Source: Sclerodactyla briareus
Lineage: Eukaryota; Echinodermata; Holothuroidea; Dendrochirotida; Sclerodactylidae
DNA length: 64,000 nt
NCBI GenBank assembly: GCA_026419785.1
Contig: JAODTK010001222.1
Coordinates: 584,876 to 648,875, forward strand
Reading direction: 5' to 3'
In this document: piece after piece, positions 22,291 through 32,620 of the stretch
Layout: every line of letters begins with the position of its first letter
Numbering within the stretch: the first letter of the stretch is position 1
Program-made: the position numbers and the translations under genes
The notes under the pieces: generated by a model
Seen by the model: only the letters and a program-made list of their open reading frames with translations
What the model was told of the DNA's origin: nothing
The model's database searches: none

Positions 22291-23214
22291 CGCTATAGGA
22301 AAGTTTACGCAAGAGACGGGGTGAGAGCGAAGGTAAGGGATACTTCGTTCGTTAAAACTTGGCTTGGAGTCTAGTTACTCGTCTTATCTGAGTCGTTACC
22401 GGCCGATTATTTGTATTTTGTATAGTCTTATAACAGCATACCTAGTCTTATGACATATCGCATATCACGCTGAAATGAATTCCTATCTGTGATATTCCAG
22501 GATATAAGCCGCTCGGTTTTATGGCTGATGTTTTGTAGTTTGTTAATTTATACTGCAATACACTCGTATTATGACATTCACATATCCTGTCGGAGTGGAT
22601 TCCTATTTGTGATAAAATTGTTATTGGTCTATCGTTCGGCGTTCGTGATGAACAAGGTGTAATCCTACGGATTTTTCCATTAGCGGGACCTTTCCTTCAA
22701 CTACAGGAAATGGTTGGCGGCTAACCGGACCTCCGGCCTTCGCCTACCTGGGGCGTACTGCTTCCGTGGTAGAGACTATCAGTTGGCTACCCTTCCCTCG
22801 GTCTTACCAGCCCACTCTCGCTCACCTCCGTAGCCGAGGCTCTAGAGGGCTCGCCTACATAGACAGCTTACTGAAGATAGCGGGGACTCAACGACAGGAA
22901 CCGGCCGGCATAGGACTGCCGGAATTTACCCCATGGCTTCCTTCAACGCATCATCACCTTCACGTCGGACGCGTTTTTTCCTGACGTCAGCCGTTTCGCT
23001 CGACCGACCCGCCTCGTTCGCTGGGAGACATAGTACAAACAGACCCCGTCCCGCCCATTTACGGAGCACACCGCTACTACACCCACCCGATGTCGCCGTG
23101 CTCCCTACAGCCGCCCTGTTACAGACCGGCTTTGCCGGACCCCGCTGACAGCGAAGTGCCAACCCACGTGGTGTGGCGTTCCCTGTTCCCAGCCGAAACT
23201 TGTCTCACTAGAGC

Positions 23215-24160
23215 TCCAGAGCGGGTCTTGCCCTCCGAGCCGTGAACCCGTCTCTCCGGCCTTCCCGAACCGGGGTCTGCCCTCCGGAGCCGTGTCGTAG
23301 CTCTCCATAGCTGTGAACCGTCTCTGTCGGCCTTCTCGAGCCGTGTTTTCGACCTCTTCGACCCTCCGGAAGCTGTGTTCGGACTTTCTTCAGCCCTCCT
23401 TATTTAGATTGGCTCCTCCGAGCCGAAGGTCGGCCTTCCCGGTTTCCAGTTCCGTGTCTGACTCTATCAGCCGCCTGGGCCAGACGGGCTCTCCCGACCG
23501 AGGGTAAGCCCTACCGACCCCTCCTGATCCTTCATCCCACTTCTATCCGACCAGATCGACCCTCCCGATCCGCGGTTCGATTTTCCCATGCTCTCTGGAG
23601 CCGCGGACCGACTCTTTCCACTTCACGCCATCCGAAGCCAGCTCCCCTGGGCAGTGTTCGCTCATCCCGGCTTCCATAGCCGGAGCCCGACCTCCTGCCG
23701 TCCTGTGTGAGATCGGCCCCTCCGAGCCGAGGATCGGACCTGCCCTGCCAACTCACCAGAGCAGTGGTCCGACTTTTCCGGCCCTCCTGGGTGAGATCAG
23801 CTCTACCGATCCGATGATCGAGCCTCGCCGGCTCTCCAGAGCAGTGGTCCGGCTCTTCCTGCCAGCTCCCCTGAGCCTCGATCCCCTGGGATTGGTTCAT
23901 TCCGAGCTTCCTAGCCGTAAGTCCGACTCTCCCTGCCCTCCTGTGTGAGGTCGGCCCTACCGAGCAGATGATCGGGCCTGGCCGACTCTCCCGAACGTGG
24001 GCCGACGCTTTCGGCCCTCCTGAACCAGATCGACTCTCCACCGAGCCGTGGGTGGGCTCATACGTGATCCGACTCTTTAGGCCCTCCCGGGCCGGATTGG
24101 TACTCCCAAGCCTGCGGTCACAGCCGCGCACCTACTCTTTCGCCATCCGAAGCCAGTCAG
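23215..24160. repeat. GC-rich array of short degenerate repeats in DIRS element 1
   Basis: Recurring phrases such as TCCGAGCCG, CTCCAGAGC, GAGATCGGCCC and GCAGTGGTCCG(A/G)CT return at variable spacing of roughly 20 to 80 bases; for example GTGAGATCGGCCC at 23708, GTGAGATCAGCTC at 23791 and GTGAGGTCGGCCC at 23945. Frames stay open on both strands (199 codons at 24131-23532, 172 codons at 23968-24486) because GC-rich repeats contain few stops. The products are Arg, Pro, Gly and Ser rich without a fold signature. I regard them as artefacts of composition. Confidence 0.7.
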
Positions 24161-24539
24161 CTTTTCGAGGCGTTGGGTCGACCCCACGGCGGTCCCTTGG
24201 GGTCGAGTTCACACGTCCGCGAGACTACTTCTGCACCGTCGGAATTCTATCCACGGTTGGAGGCGTCAGATGTGGGTTGTCCGGTCGGAACACGACAACT
24301 GGTACTGGTGAAACGAAGTCGTTCGTCAACGCCACCTCACTCTTCGTCCTATGTCTCAGCTTTCTTCTCCGGCATCGAAGACTTTCTCATTCTGGGGATA
24401 GAGACCTCGCAGGCCGCATATCTCTGAGCAAGGTTTTGCTCGGGTTTCACCATGGTGTGCACTACCTCGTTGCACCGCGAGCCTGAAGAGTCTGCCCTCC
24501 TCTTCTCCCTCTCCTCCCGACTAACGCTTCTTCGCGAAC

Positions 24540-24700
24540 GGTATGCGAGCGTCTGTGGTTTTTACAACGCGACGTTCGTTTTCATGCTGCTTCTATAACA
24601 GTCTCGGCCTAGCCGGTACGAGGGCTGCTTCTGCATCTACAACCGACCCACCACCCCTGTTCGTGACTGCACGGACCCGCCTTCCATGCCCTGTGCTAGT
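24540..24700 (+). pseudogene. Possible C-terminal tyrosine recombinase remnant of DIRS element 1
   Basis: The end of a DIRS recombinase normally reads H-x-x-R, a Ser/Ala-rich helix, a G-x-x-L/I-x-x-I-x-x-A-A-x-W stretch and a final F-x-x-x-Y carrying the nucleophile. Here, across frames, there is a Ser-Phe-rich segment, then S-L-G-L-A-G-T-R-A-A-S-A-S-T-T, then L-F-V-T-A / V-R-D-C. This is the expected order and the expected position, immediately before the internal complementary region, as in element 2. The catalytic His-x-x-Arg and Tyr are not identifiable with certainty, and at least two frameshifts are needed. Confidence 0.4.
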
Positions 24701-24704
24701 CAGT

Positions 24705-24800
24705 GTCAAATTGGGCAATATGGGTAAGTCGAGGTAAGTGAAATAGATTCAACCCACTGACTGGTTTGTGAATCTGTGAACTACGAATACTTACCCATAT
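24705..24800. repeat. DIRS element 1, internal complementary region
   Basis: The left half (GGGTAAGTCGAGGTAAGTG then AAATAGATTC) is the reverse complement of the left outer end at 21700-21735. The right half (GGTTTGTGAATCTGTGAAC then ACGAATACTTACCC) is the reverse complement of the right outer end at about 25000-25050. In DIRS replication this junction is the proposed template for joining the two ends into a circle, which is established for DIRS-1. The corresponding region of element 2 has the same plan and partly the same sequence. Confidence 0.8.
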
Positions 24801-24889
24801 TGACTTAACCCACCCTACCGTCCCCCTTCGGCCATCACGGGGCGTCCTCCTTCTTCGGATCGCTGGCCTTCGCCCTCAATCCCTTGGAC

Positions 24890-25050
24890 GCTTCTGCCTA
24901 GAAAAATAAGAGGACGTAGGGTTTGCCAGCCCGGACTACTGTCAAAAGTTGCCAGATGTTCAATGGCGCGGGTGGGGTGCGAAGTGCAAGATATGCGGGT
25001 AATATTTCGTATTTATTTCCACAGATTTCACAACACAGTAGTTTTGTGAA
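24890..25050 (-). repeat. DIRS element 1, right terminal repeat
   Basis: Reverse complement of the left terminal repeat up to about 24995; shared blocks include GGGTTTGCCAGCCCGGACTA, TTGCCAGATGT and GGTGGGGTGCGAAG. The remaining ~55 bases are the right-end extension, which matches the internal complementary region instead. The outer limit near 25050 is set by where that match fades. Confidence 0.75.
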
Positions 25051-25289
25051 TTTTGTGATAATTCCTTGAAAAAGGCACAATGACACAATAAAATTCAAGA
25101 ATGGAAATCACACAAGCCACCAGTTGCTGCTGTAATTCTTGACCTCCATTAATTTCCATGTTAAAATTCAATGTGAACGTCATTTTCATTTCTTTCTTGA
25201 ATCTTGAGAAGCTAACTCTTTGGTGATATTCGTGCCTTTGAGTTCGAGGCCACTAGCTAAGCATCGCATCCGGCCAGCGTACTGTAGTT
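25051..25289. other. Flank of DIRS element 1
   Basis: No recognisable feature. I could not define a target duplication, and DIRS elements typically make none. Confidence 0.4.
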
Positions 25290-25685
25290 ATGCTACGTGA
25301 ACTCTCACAATGTGGGCTCGTCATTATTCACTGTACTGTGCATCCTATCGCCCAAAAAACTGTGGCCGAAACTACCACGAAATTTGTTGCGCACTGCATA
25401 GATAACTGCTGCCAAGATATTGAAACCATTCTATTGTTATGTGTGTCAAGTTTTGATTTAATCACTGGCTTTTCTAACTATACCGTTCACACAATCATCA
25501 TGTGTCTTCAAGGTGGCATGAGTGGCATCACTGTAGATTTCTCTTTCTCGAAGCGAACCGAAAACACCCTCGAAAATGCACTGTTTCTACTGTACATCGT
25601 GCATCAGTGTTTAGCTCAACGTCAGCGTGTGTCCTTTGGATTCACGCTCAAGAACCAAGACATTTTTAAAAGCGGAATGAGCTGA
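25290..25685 (+). CDS. Unrecognised 131-codon open frame
   Basis: This frame starts with ATG about 240 bases right of DIRS element 1 and ends at TGA. Its composition is ordinary, with seven Cys and no low-complexity runs. It has hydrophobic stretches around residues 46-54 and 97-104 and no motif I know. No longer antisense frame overlaps it, and its base composition is that of the AT-moderate flank, not of the element. It could be a single exon, an old retrotransposed fragment, or chance. I cannot assign a function. Confidence 0.2.
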   Translation: MLRELSQCGLVIIHCTVHPIAQKTVAETTTKFVAHCIDNCCQDIETILLLCVSSFDLITGFSNYTVHTIIMCLQGGMSGITVDFSFSKRTENTLENALFLLYIVHQCLAQRQRVSFGFTLKNQDIFKSGMS

Positions 25686-26588
25686 ATTGGCTCTTAGAAA
25701 GCAGAATACCCGAATTTTACTTTAAAAAGCAATAATTGTTGACACTAGGTGTATGGTTAGTGAAGTTGGGGTATAGGCCTAGGCTAGACCTATTGTAGGG
25801 CTTAGAGACGTCTAGGCATTGTAACGATGAATTTGGATCTGTATTGGATCACTCAGCTATGAATCACATAGGCCAAGGCTAACCAGGAAGTCACAGTGTT
25901 AGACGGGTTCATGTAAACATGGCTGATGATTACGTATGTTTTTCACTAACTTCTCATGCTGCATTCTGGATCTGTGTGCTACTTCCCGAGTCCAATGTGA
26001 GGGCATACCGACTTAGCTAGTATACCTGATGATTGTGTGAAGGACACAGCAATCCAAATATCATGGCCTTATCTTTTCGAAACACTTTCCTGACCACATT
26101 GAGGCAGGGTGTCCTCTGATACCACATTCAGCCATCCCAGCCCTGAGACTAGAGTGCACTTCACACATGCATGGGCCACTTCCTTGCACGGTGAGGAAGA
26201 ATGCCTGTATCACGTATTATAATAAGACCACATGATCCGATACTAGATAGTTCTGCGAAAACCAGGGACCAGTCCTGTCATGTCTCAAGCACAATCTAAC
26301 GTAGCTAACCACTACATTAGACGTCCATTAGAAGATACCATTAAATCCGTACCACGGTCAGTTGGTGACATCATCGCCGCAAAGAACAATGTGTCTTGCA
26401 TCTCAATCATCTCACCTTCTCGAATTGAAAAAAATCACGAAATTGACAGTAACCGCCCACCTTGCAACGATGGCACTCTTCAATTGATCAAACATTTTAT
26501 GTATTGGGCAAAAATACGCTCAAATGATGAGTGAGATCTCTTGGGAATGGAGAGTTGGGAGGCCCACAGTACTCAGTAGGTTTGGCCA
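25686..26588. other. Unassigned stretch
   Basis: No feature recognised; an 84-codon plus-strand frame (26280-26534) has no motif. Confidence 0.4.
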
Positions 26589-27056
26589 TACCCAACAAAC
26601 ACGAAAAACACGTTTTCGAAACATGTTCCTATATGTTTTTTGAAAACGTTTTATGTGAGTTACAGAAATGTTACGGAAACGTTTCCATACCATTCAAAAA
26701 ATGTTTCTGCGCCCGAAAATATTCTGAAACATTTCAATTTCACTTCAAATTCAAGAGTTACAGCAAACCTAGGAAACAAAATGATATATTAAATTATACT
26801 ATCGAACAACACTAACAACAACTTCAAATCCGTTTTGACCCAAATCTTTTGCACCAAAACCTTTTTAAAACCACTTTCAGAAATGTTGCCGAAATTTTTC
26901 AACACGTTTCTTCAAAACGTTTGTGAGACTTCTAGGAAAAATTCTCCTAAACTTCTTGTTACTCAACAAACAGAGTTTTCGAAACCAATCAGCGAACATG
27001 TTAAAATGTTTTTTTTTTTTTTTTTTTTTTTTAAAACGTTTTGGTTTTGTTGGGTA
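26589..27056. mobile_element. MITE-like non-autonomous DNA transposon
   Basis: The left end reads TACCCAACAAACACG. The right end, read inward, reads TACCCAACAAAACC, giving at least 11 identical terminal bases, with further AACGTTTT similarity inside. Both ends are flanked by GCCA (26585-26588 and 27057-27060), a possible 4-bp target duplication. The interior is AT-rich and repeats GAAACGTTT / AAAACGTTTT motifs many times on both strands, as in MITEs with subterminal transposase-binding repeats. It includes a run of 24 T (27009-27032). It encodes no transposase, and the two frames crossing it are Phe/Lys/Asn-rich shadows. Confidence 0.7.
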
Positions 27057-27149
27057 GCCAAGTGTGTGTGTTCACAGGAGCATACATTCCATAGTACTAG
27101 ACAGCAGGGTGGAAGTATACAATTTTGTGTACTGTCTATATGCGTCGGA

Positions 27150-27370
27150 CTACTCTGGTGTAGCCAGATTTTTCCATTGGGGGGCGCTGGGGGGGGGCGG
27201 GAAATTTCCTAGGGGGCGACCATGTGATATTTAGGCGGAGCGCCACCATGTTGGCGTGGGCGGTTAGAAGAATAGAAGAAAAATTTTGCGCATGGAAAAT
27301 GAGGGCCCCTAGATGGCAGGAAATGCACCCTTCCTGACTTTTTAAGGAGTTCACTCCGTGGTATAGCCAA
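27150..27370 (+). repeat. Interspersed repeat fragment, GTAGCCAGA family, copy A
   Basis: It starts GGTGTAGCCAGATTTTTCC and continues through a G-rich stretch, AGCGCCACCATGTTGGCG, TGGGCGG, a short AT-rich part, then CCCCTAGATGGCAGGAAAT and CCTGACTTTTTA. The same blocks in the same order occur at 28025-28230. A GGCGTAGCCAG start is common at the ends of animal DNA transposons, but no matching right end is visible. Confidence 0.55.
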
Positions 27371-28024
27371 CTTTTTGATAGCGTGCGGTTTTCACATCAA
27401 AAGGCGGGCTTGCCATGTTTATACGAATAAAATTTCTCAAATCTCTAAAGTTGACTTAAACAGTTCACTGCAATTCATGTACAGTAAAGCCTATGATCAC
27501 GAAACTAGAGATTCGTGCAGAGCGCGCAATTTTTCCAACATTTTGGAGGCAATTAACGAAAAATTTGAGGACACTATTTGGTTAGATATTTTCATGGTAA
27601 TCCTTTCTATTTTTGCCCCCTCCCTCCCGGAACTCGAATTGTTCTATATTCGTTGCCGAATATGGCACCACGAGGTATGTTGAAGCTCAGCGTACAAGAG
27701 GGGAAAATTTTGTTCCACAAACCCTCCAGATGGCCGAAAAAAACAGCACTCCTGAGTGTTCTAAAATAATGTACCCAGGATTGTTTTTCTAGGGAGGTGT
27801 CTGAGAAAATGTTGAACTCTCCCAGAGTCCTGGACGTGGCTCAGAAGCCCAAAAAACAATTGAAAAAATCCAACCAATTATTAATGTCACCATCTATGAT
27901 CAAATGCATCGGTATCGTAAGCAATGACAAGTTCGTGCTACATACATCCATCACCATGCATGCTCCAGGTCATGCTGCACCAGCTATTTGTACCATCTCT
28001 CGCATAATATTGAGGGCCTTGGGC
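27371..28024. other. Unassigned stretch between two repeat copies
   Basis: No recognisable gene. Part of it (27590-27735) again shows a GAATATGGCACCACGAGG ... CCCTCCAGATGGCCG order, like the flanking copies, so it may be a third, more decayed member of the same family. Frames of 60-100 codons are weak. Confidence 0.35.
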
Positions 28025-28230
28025 GATGAGTGGCGTCACCAGACTTTTCATCCTGGGGCACAAGGGTGAGGGAACACAGACATGTGATTGGGGGGCACCA
28101 ACTTATCAACTACGCGGGAGCGCAACCATCGGTTGGCGCGGGCGTACCCGAAAATTGGGGATTACGAAGCCCCCAGATTGCCGGAAATTACCCATTCCCG
28201 GGTGATTAGGCTGCGGGCCATGTCAAGTTA
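28025..28230 (+). repeat. Interspersed repeat fragment, GTAGCCAGA family, copy B
   Basis: It parallels copy A: GGCGTCACCAGACTTTTCA, a G-rich run, GGAGCGCAACCATCGGTTGGCG, GGGCG, then CCCCCAGATTGCCGGAAAT and a CCCGGGTGATTA end. Same orientation, about 870 bases away. Confidence 0.55.
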
Positions 28231-29390
28231 ACGTTTCAAGCTGTCAAGTTTTGACAGTTTTTTTTACATTCTTTTCTGTGAAAAAAAAAAATCCTCGCGC
28301 CGCCGGGTGCGTCAACCCCCCACCCCCACACCCCCAACACCCACTCCCCAACCCCACCCCCCCCCCCCCCGATGTCAACTTGAATATGCGGTGCCCCGGA
28401 GGACTAAGATAATGGGGTTGCCCTATTGGCTAATATTTCTTCTGCACCCACCTGACTGTATTATCTGACTCATAATATGGGCAGATACTTAGAACCAATT
28501 TGGAAAAATATTTTACCAGTTGGAAAGCTGAAAATTTACCAAAGGTGTGCTGAAAAGTTTTCCCAATGGCATGCATTGTTGTACCACGGCTAGGATGCGG
28601 CCTGTAGAAGTAAACAGGGGCGTCAATCTTCTCCATGGCTACAGCATTCATGTGAAAATATATGGAGACAAAAAAAAGGTTTAAAGTCCCCAAAAATGAG
28701 AATTGCAACAACCACAAATTGGTTTGCGACAACTTTTATTAATTGATTAGAAAGTCAGTACTCAGAATGAACAGAATATGATTGCCCAGTCTTAAAAAGA
28801 AATGCTGTGGGCTTTTCTGTAAAGGTTATACTTCTCATCAAATTTCCACCACCTTAATGCAGATGAACACCATATACCTAGGCTTTTGCCACAACAGGGG
28901 TTTGACAATGAGGGTGTTGTTTTACCACAAGTAGGGAAAACGGCGTGCATATATTGTTTTCTCAGACACAGTCACCTCAGATATGTAGTACTGCCTAAGA
29001 CTAAGTTTTACGTAAGCAATACATTACAGTAGCACTCAACCCTAACAACAAAACAAAACCAAGGGCCAAGAGGCTTAGTGATTCCTTGACGGGCCTTAGA
29101 AGTCATTGACCTTAGATGACCTTTGATCGACCGCAAAACAATAGGAGAATGTACTAATTAGAATTTGGAAAAAAAAAAAAAAAACCCAAGAATACCAAGT
29201 ATCGAACCTGATTCACGAAGAAGGTGGGTCGGAATTATCGTGTTAACAAGCAAGCGTCACACACACACACACACACTCCCCCACGAGCAACTGTCTGACT
29301 GCATAGATTTCTTTGACTAACTCAAGGGATAGAAAATGATTTGGTGTGATTTTTTCATATACAGACTACCGTGTCTGTTTTGCTAATTTG
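28231..29390. other. Unassigned, with simple repeats
   Basis: Contains a C/A-rich low-complexity tract (28312-28370, ending in 14 C), an A-rich run near 29167-29184 and a (CA)n microsatellite at 29256-29276. A 100-codon minus-strand frame (28732-28430) has no motif. Confidence 0.4.
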
Positions 29391-30553
29391 CAGTGTTGAG
29401 ACACAGGCCGCCTCGAGGCCAGTTTATTTGGTGGGGCCTAAGATTTGGTGGGCCGAGGCCCGGGTCAGGCCGGACATATATTTTTTGGCTATTAGAATAA
29501 CATCAAATAAAAAATTCTATTTCACAAAATGAAAATACTTTTTTTCGAATTACTGAAACACTTGAATTAATTCGTAGCATCTTGTAATCATCAAAAACTG
29601 CTGATTGAATGCTGAAACTGACGCTGGCACTTGGCCCACCGTGTGGCCATGCAGTCCCCAGTGCAAGTGCTAGAATGCCTGCTGCCAAGCGAGCTAGCTG
29701 GCCATAGAAAAACCTTTACAATGTTTTATGTACTTGCACTGCACAGACAGCCATATGCATCTGTACTAGCTTTGTACAAAAGCAGTGAATCCTGCACCGC
29801 CGCGGGTCACTCCCGAATGCACTCATGGGTGCACATACATACCTGGGAGCTAAGACTACAACCCCTGTCAAAAGATCGTAACAACTGCACGTACGTACTG
29901 CAAAGCCCCCCGCCCCCCGATGTAAATGTTTAAGTGTTTCGTGTCATTTCCTCCTAATAACTTTCTTCCCCAACATTAAAGGTAGGGGGGGGGGGTTCAG
30001 TTGCTGGCCTTCGGGCCGAATGAACAACAACCTTAATTGGAGTCCAATGGTGCGGCCGAATCAAGTACCCTGCTCTATAAGCCCTGCTGGAATGTGCTAT
30101 CTGTCCCAGCTAGTAGTGCACCGTGGGAAGAGTGTTTTTATTACCATGGGGTATCTAAATTCTGCACCCACACGGGCCAAGCTTTCTTCCCACATATGCT
30201 GGAATACTTGATGTCTTCCAGATGCACATTCGCATGTCCTGGCTTTTCAGAGTACTGACTCCGAGAATGAAATTCGTTCATACAATTTGGTGTTTGTTTC
30301 AATTCTCTTTTTGGGACTTTTGAAAAACCTCTTCTTATCTTTCATAAATATATGAGATACTAGCTGTACCTAATCATAATGACTATTTTGCCATAGGACA
30401 AAAACAAAATTATTTATATTATTTAAACACTGGTAATTTAAATATTATGTCTATATAGTACCTGCCCGGGCAGGCCTCGGCCTCGGCCCTCGGAAGTTGT
30501 GCCTCGCCTCTGGTGCAGCTCGGATGCAGCGGCCCTCGACTACAACAACACTG
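29391..30553. mobile_element. Second hAT-type non-autonomous transposon
   Basis: The left end is CAGTGTTGAGACACAGGCC. The right end, read inward from 30553, is CAGTGTTGTTGTAGTCGAGGGCC. Flanking octamers are CTAATTTG (29383-29390) and ATAATTTG (30554-30561), which differ at one base, as for an 8-bp hAT target duplication. Subterminal inverted repeats rich in GGCCGAGGC and CCCGGGCAGG lie at 29435-29480 and 30455-30505. The ends differ from those of the element at 13891, so this is another family. The 1.16-kb interior has frames of 60-100 codons with no transposase motif, and an 11-G run at 29985. Confidence 0.75.
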
Positions 30554-30639
30554 ATAATTTGACGAATAATACTAAATAGTGTTTAATGATCTTTTTGAAA
30601 TACAAAATGCCAGGTCAATTCAAGCTTGCTGCGCAGTAA
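30554..30639. other. Flank of the second hAT element
   Basis: AT-rich sequence with no recognisable feature. Confidence 0.4.
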
Positions 30640-32620
30640 CTTTTAGGCCTAGTACTGTGCCAAATTCCCCGGGTCAAAAATATAATTAATTATATAAATA
30701 ACAAATACATCCACAATCTGCAGCACTCCTACTACGACATAGGGACGATCATCTCTCATTGTGTAGGTTTATGCATCCTCAACACCTACAATCCTCCCCG
30801 CAAAATTGTTGCACAAATCAATTCATGAACAACACATAGATCCATAAAATTTAACAGACGCATAACCTATTGATTTTAGTAAAATTCTTCCAACTTGGAA
30901 TGAATTAGGCCAAATTAGGCACATACAATGACCTCTATGACCCCAGCTGTATCGTTAGATGAATCAGGATTACAAGTGGATCACATCTACCCAGTGTTGT
31001 GGAAATCCAACAACTTTCACAAATTGCATAAAATATACAAAGTAAGTCTCATTAATTCCTACTTGCCAAATAAACGACTTAGCGGTACCTGGTAACCAAT
31101 CCCCCACATGTTCCCCTCAACTGCTCGGAACCCCGCCCAAATTGCCTCTCGCCCCCCCCCCTCCCCCTCCACCAAAACAATCTGGCAGTGCTGGCGCCTT
31201 GGTATCGGCCATATCGCATACGTCACTTTAAGTTGTTCATAAGATGGACATTTGCCAGCCTTTATATTTAATGCCTTTGGATGACATGACTGTTTTTAAG
31301 GAAAATGGCCTTGCCTCGATGTGTGCACTAAGCTCCCAAAACATTATTTTATCAATACACACCCCCTAGGCTAAATGCTAGAAAGGTATCAAAATCGAGA
31401 CCTTTGTCACCCTTGTAACTTCGAAAATGGATCATTTATGCAAATTATTCACATTAAATGACCTTTATAGACGCTTTACAACTGTTGTTAATTTATTATC
31501 AGATAAGGTGTATCATCGCACCAAAGTTTCATGGGGAGTGAACGAACTTTAAACTCTGCATAAACTATATGCAAATGTAGACTAGGTGAATGGGAAATTA
31601 GTACTTAAATGACCTTTGGTTACCATCGTCCCTACGGTAAAATTTATTGGGACTACAGATAAACCATCTCCACCTAGTTTCGACAAAAGCCAACAAACTT
31701 CGCATAAATTATGCAATTAGCCCAATTTAAGAGTCAATATATCATGCCAGGAATCTTATCAGCTTGTGTACACTGTATATTTGTTATATACTCCAGAAGG
31801 CATCACCATGCATTTACTGTACCGATCAAGACATGAAGCGTCCAGGCAATTTTCATCAAATATGAAAATTTATATGCAATTGAGTATTGTCTTTCACTCG
31901 ACAACTCTTCACCTGAACACCTCAGGAAAAAAATGTTTCATCCGCATGACGGCACCACGGTTCACGAGATATCGAACCCACATACGGACAGAAGGCAGGC
32001 GACAGACAGACACACACAACGAAGTTACCACTATGTCTCCTCCTTGAACAGAGTTCAGGCGATACAAAACAGGCTACTTAAATTATCCTACTTAATTAGT
32101 GTCTTCTTTGCCCCAAGTCTATTCAATCATGTTCACCGACAAAATATAATCCAAATTCAATCAAATCGGTCCCACTGTTCCAGAGAAATCCGGCGTAAGG
32201 AGAAGGACAACACACCTTAATCATTCATACACGACTAGCACACAACCAGATGACAAAGCGAAAACCGCCGACGTCTCTCCTCGACTTTCTGACCCCAATC
32301 ATCTGAGGTTTGGTGGCTCGACCCACTGACCCCCGAAAACAACACCATTACAAGTTTCTAAGATTCCATCACTCTAACTGAAAATCGGACCACCCTGCCG
32401 AATTTTCGTAAGATTATGCTAATAAGGCTTACTTATTAGCATTTCAAACCTGGAATGACCTTCAGTGGCCATTGACGGCACTGTTAATTAATTGGGACTG
32501 AACTAGGGCCCCCTCCCACCAAAGGGGGGTTTGTGAGAAACTCAACAAAGTCTTGGAATTGCATAATTTGATGATTTACGTCCAATATTAAGTCCACAAA
32601 ATGACCTTCCAAAGTGAAGA
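30640..32620. repeat. Degenerate AT-rich repeat with recurring ATGACCT and TTATGCAA blocks
   Basis: AATGACCT-type blocks occur near 30928, 31457, 31603, 32453 and 32600. Blocks like GCATAAATTATGCAA occur near 31023, 31437, 31560, 31700 and 32560. The clearest part (31430-31710) suggests a unit of about 130-150 bases. A section at 31960-32030 ends in GGTTCACGAGATATCGAACC followed by an ACAGACAGACACAC run, which looks like the 3' end of an interspersed element. Frames at 31766-32220 are translations of this repeat. Confidence 0.45.

Larger units (their letters stand above)
21698..25050 (+). mobile_element. DIRS-type tyrosine-recombinase retrotransposon, element 1 (internally reduced)
   Basis: DIRS elements are reverse-transcribed but insert through a circular DNA and a tyrosine recombinase instead of an integrase. 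The evidence here is structural. An inverted repeat lies at 21735-21835 and, in opposite orientation, at 24893-24995. Just before the right repeat, an internal complementary region (24705-24800) contains sequence complementary to both outer ends, joined together. At ~3.35 kb it is about half the length of element 2. No reverse transcriptase motif could be read, and most of the interior is a GC-rich degenerate array. A possible recombinase C-terminus precedes the complementary region. It is most likely a deletion derivative moved by enzymes from other copies. Confidence 0.75.

Noticed and set aside
23532..24486. 199- and 172-codon frames in DIRS element 1
   Set aside because: Same reason: GC-rich repeat array, no domain, open on both strands.
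31960..32035. Telomere-like or CRISPR-like short repeats
   Set aside because: The ACAGACAGAC run is simple sequence at a repeat end; no regular spacers or telomeric TTAGGG repeats are present in the window.
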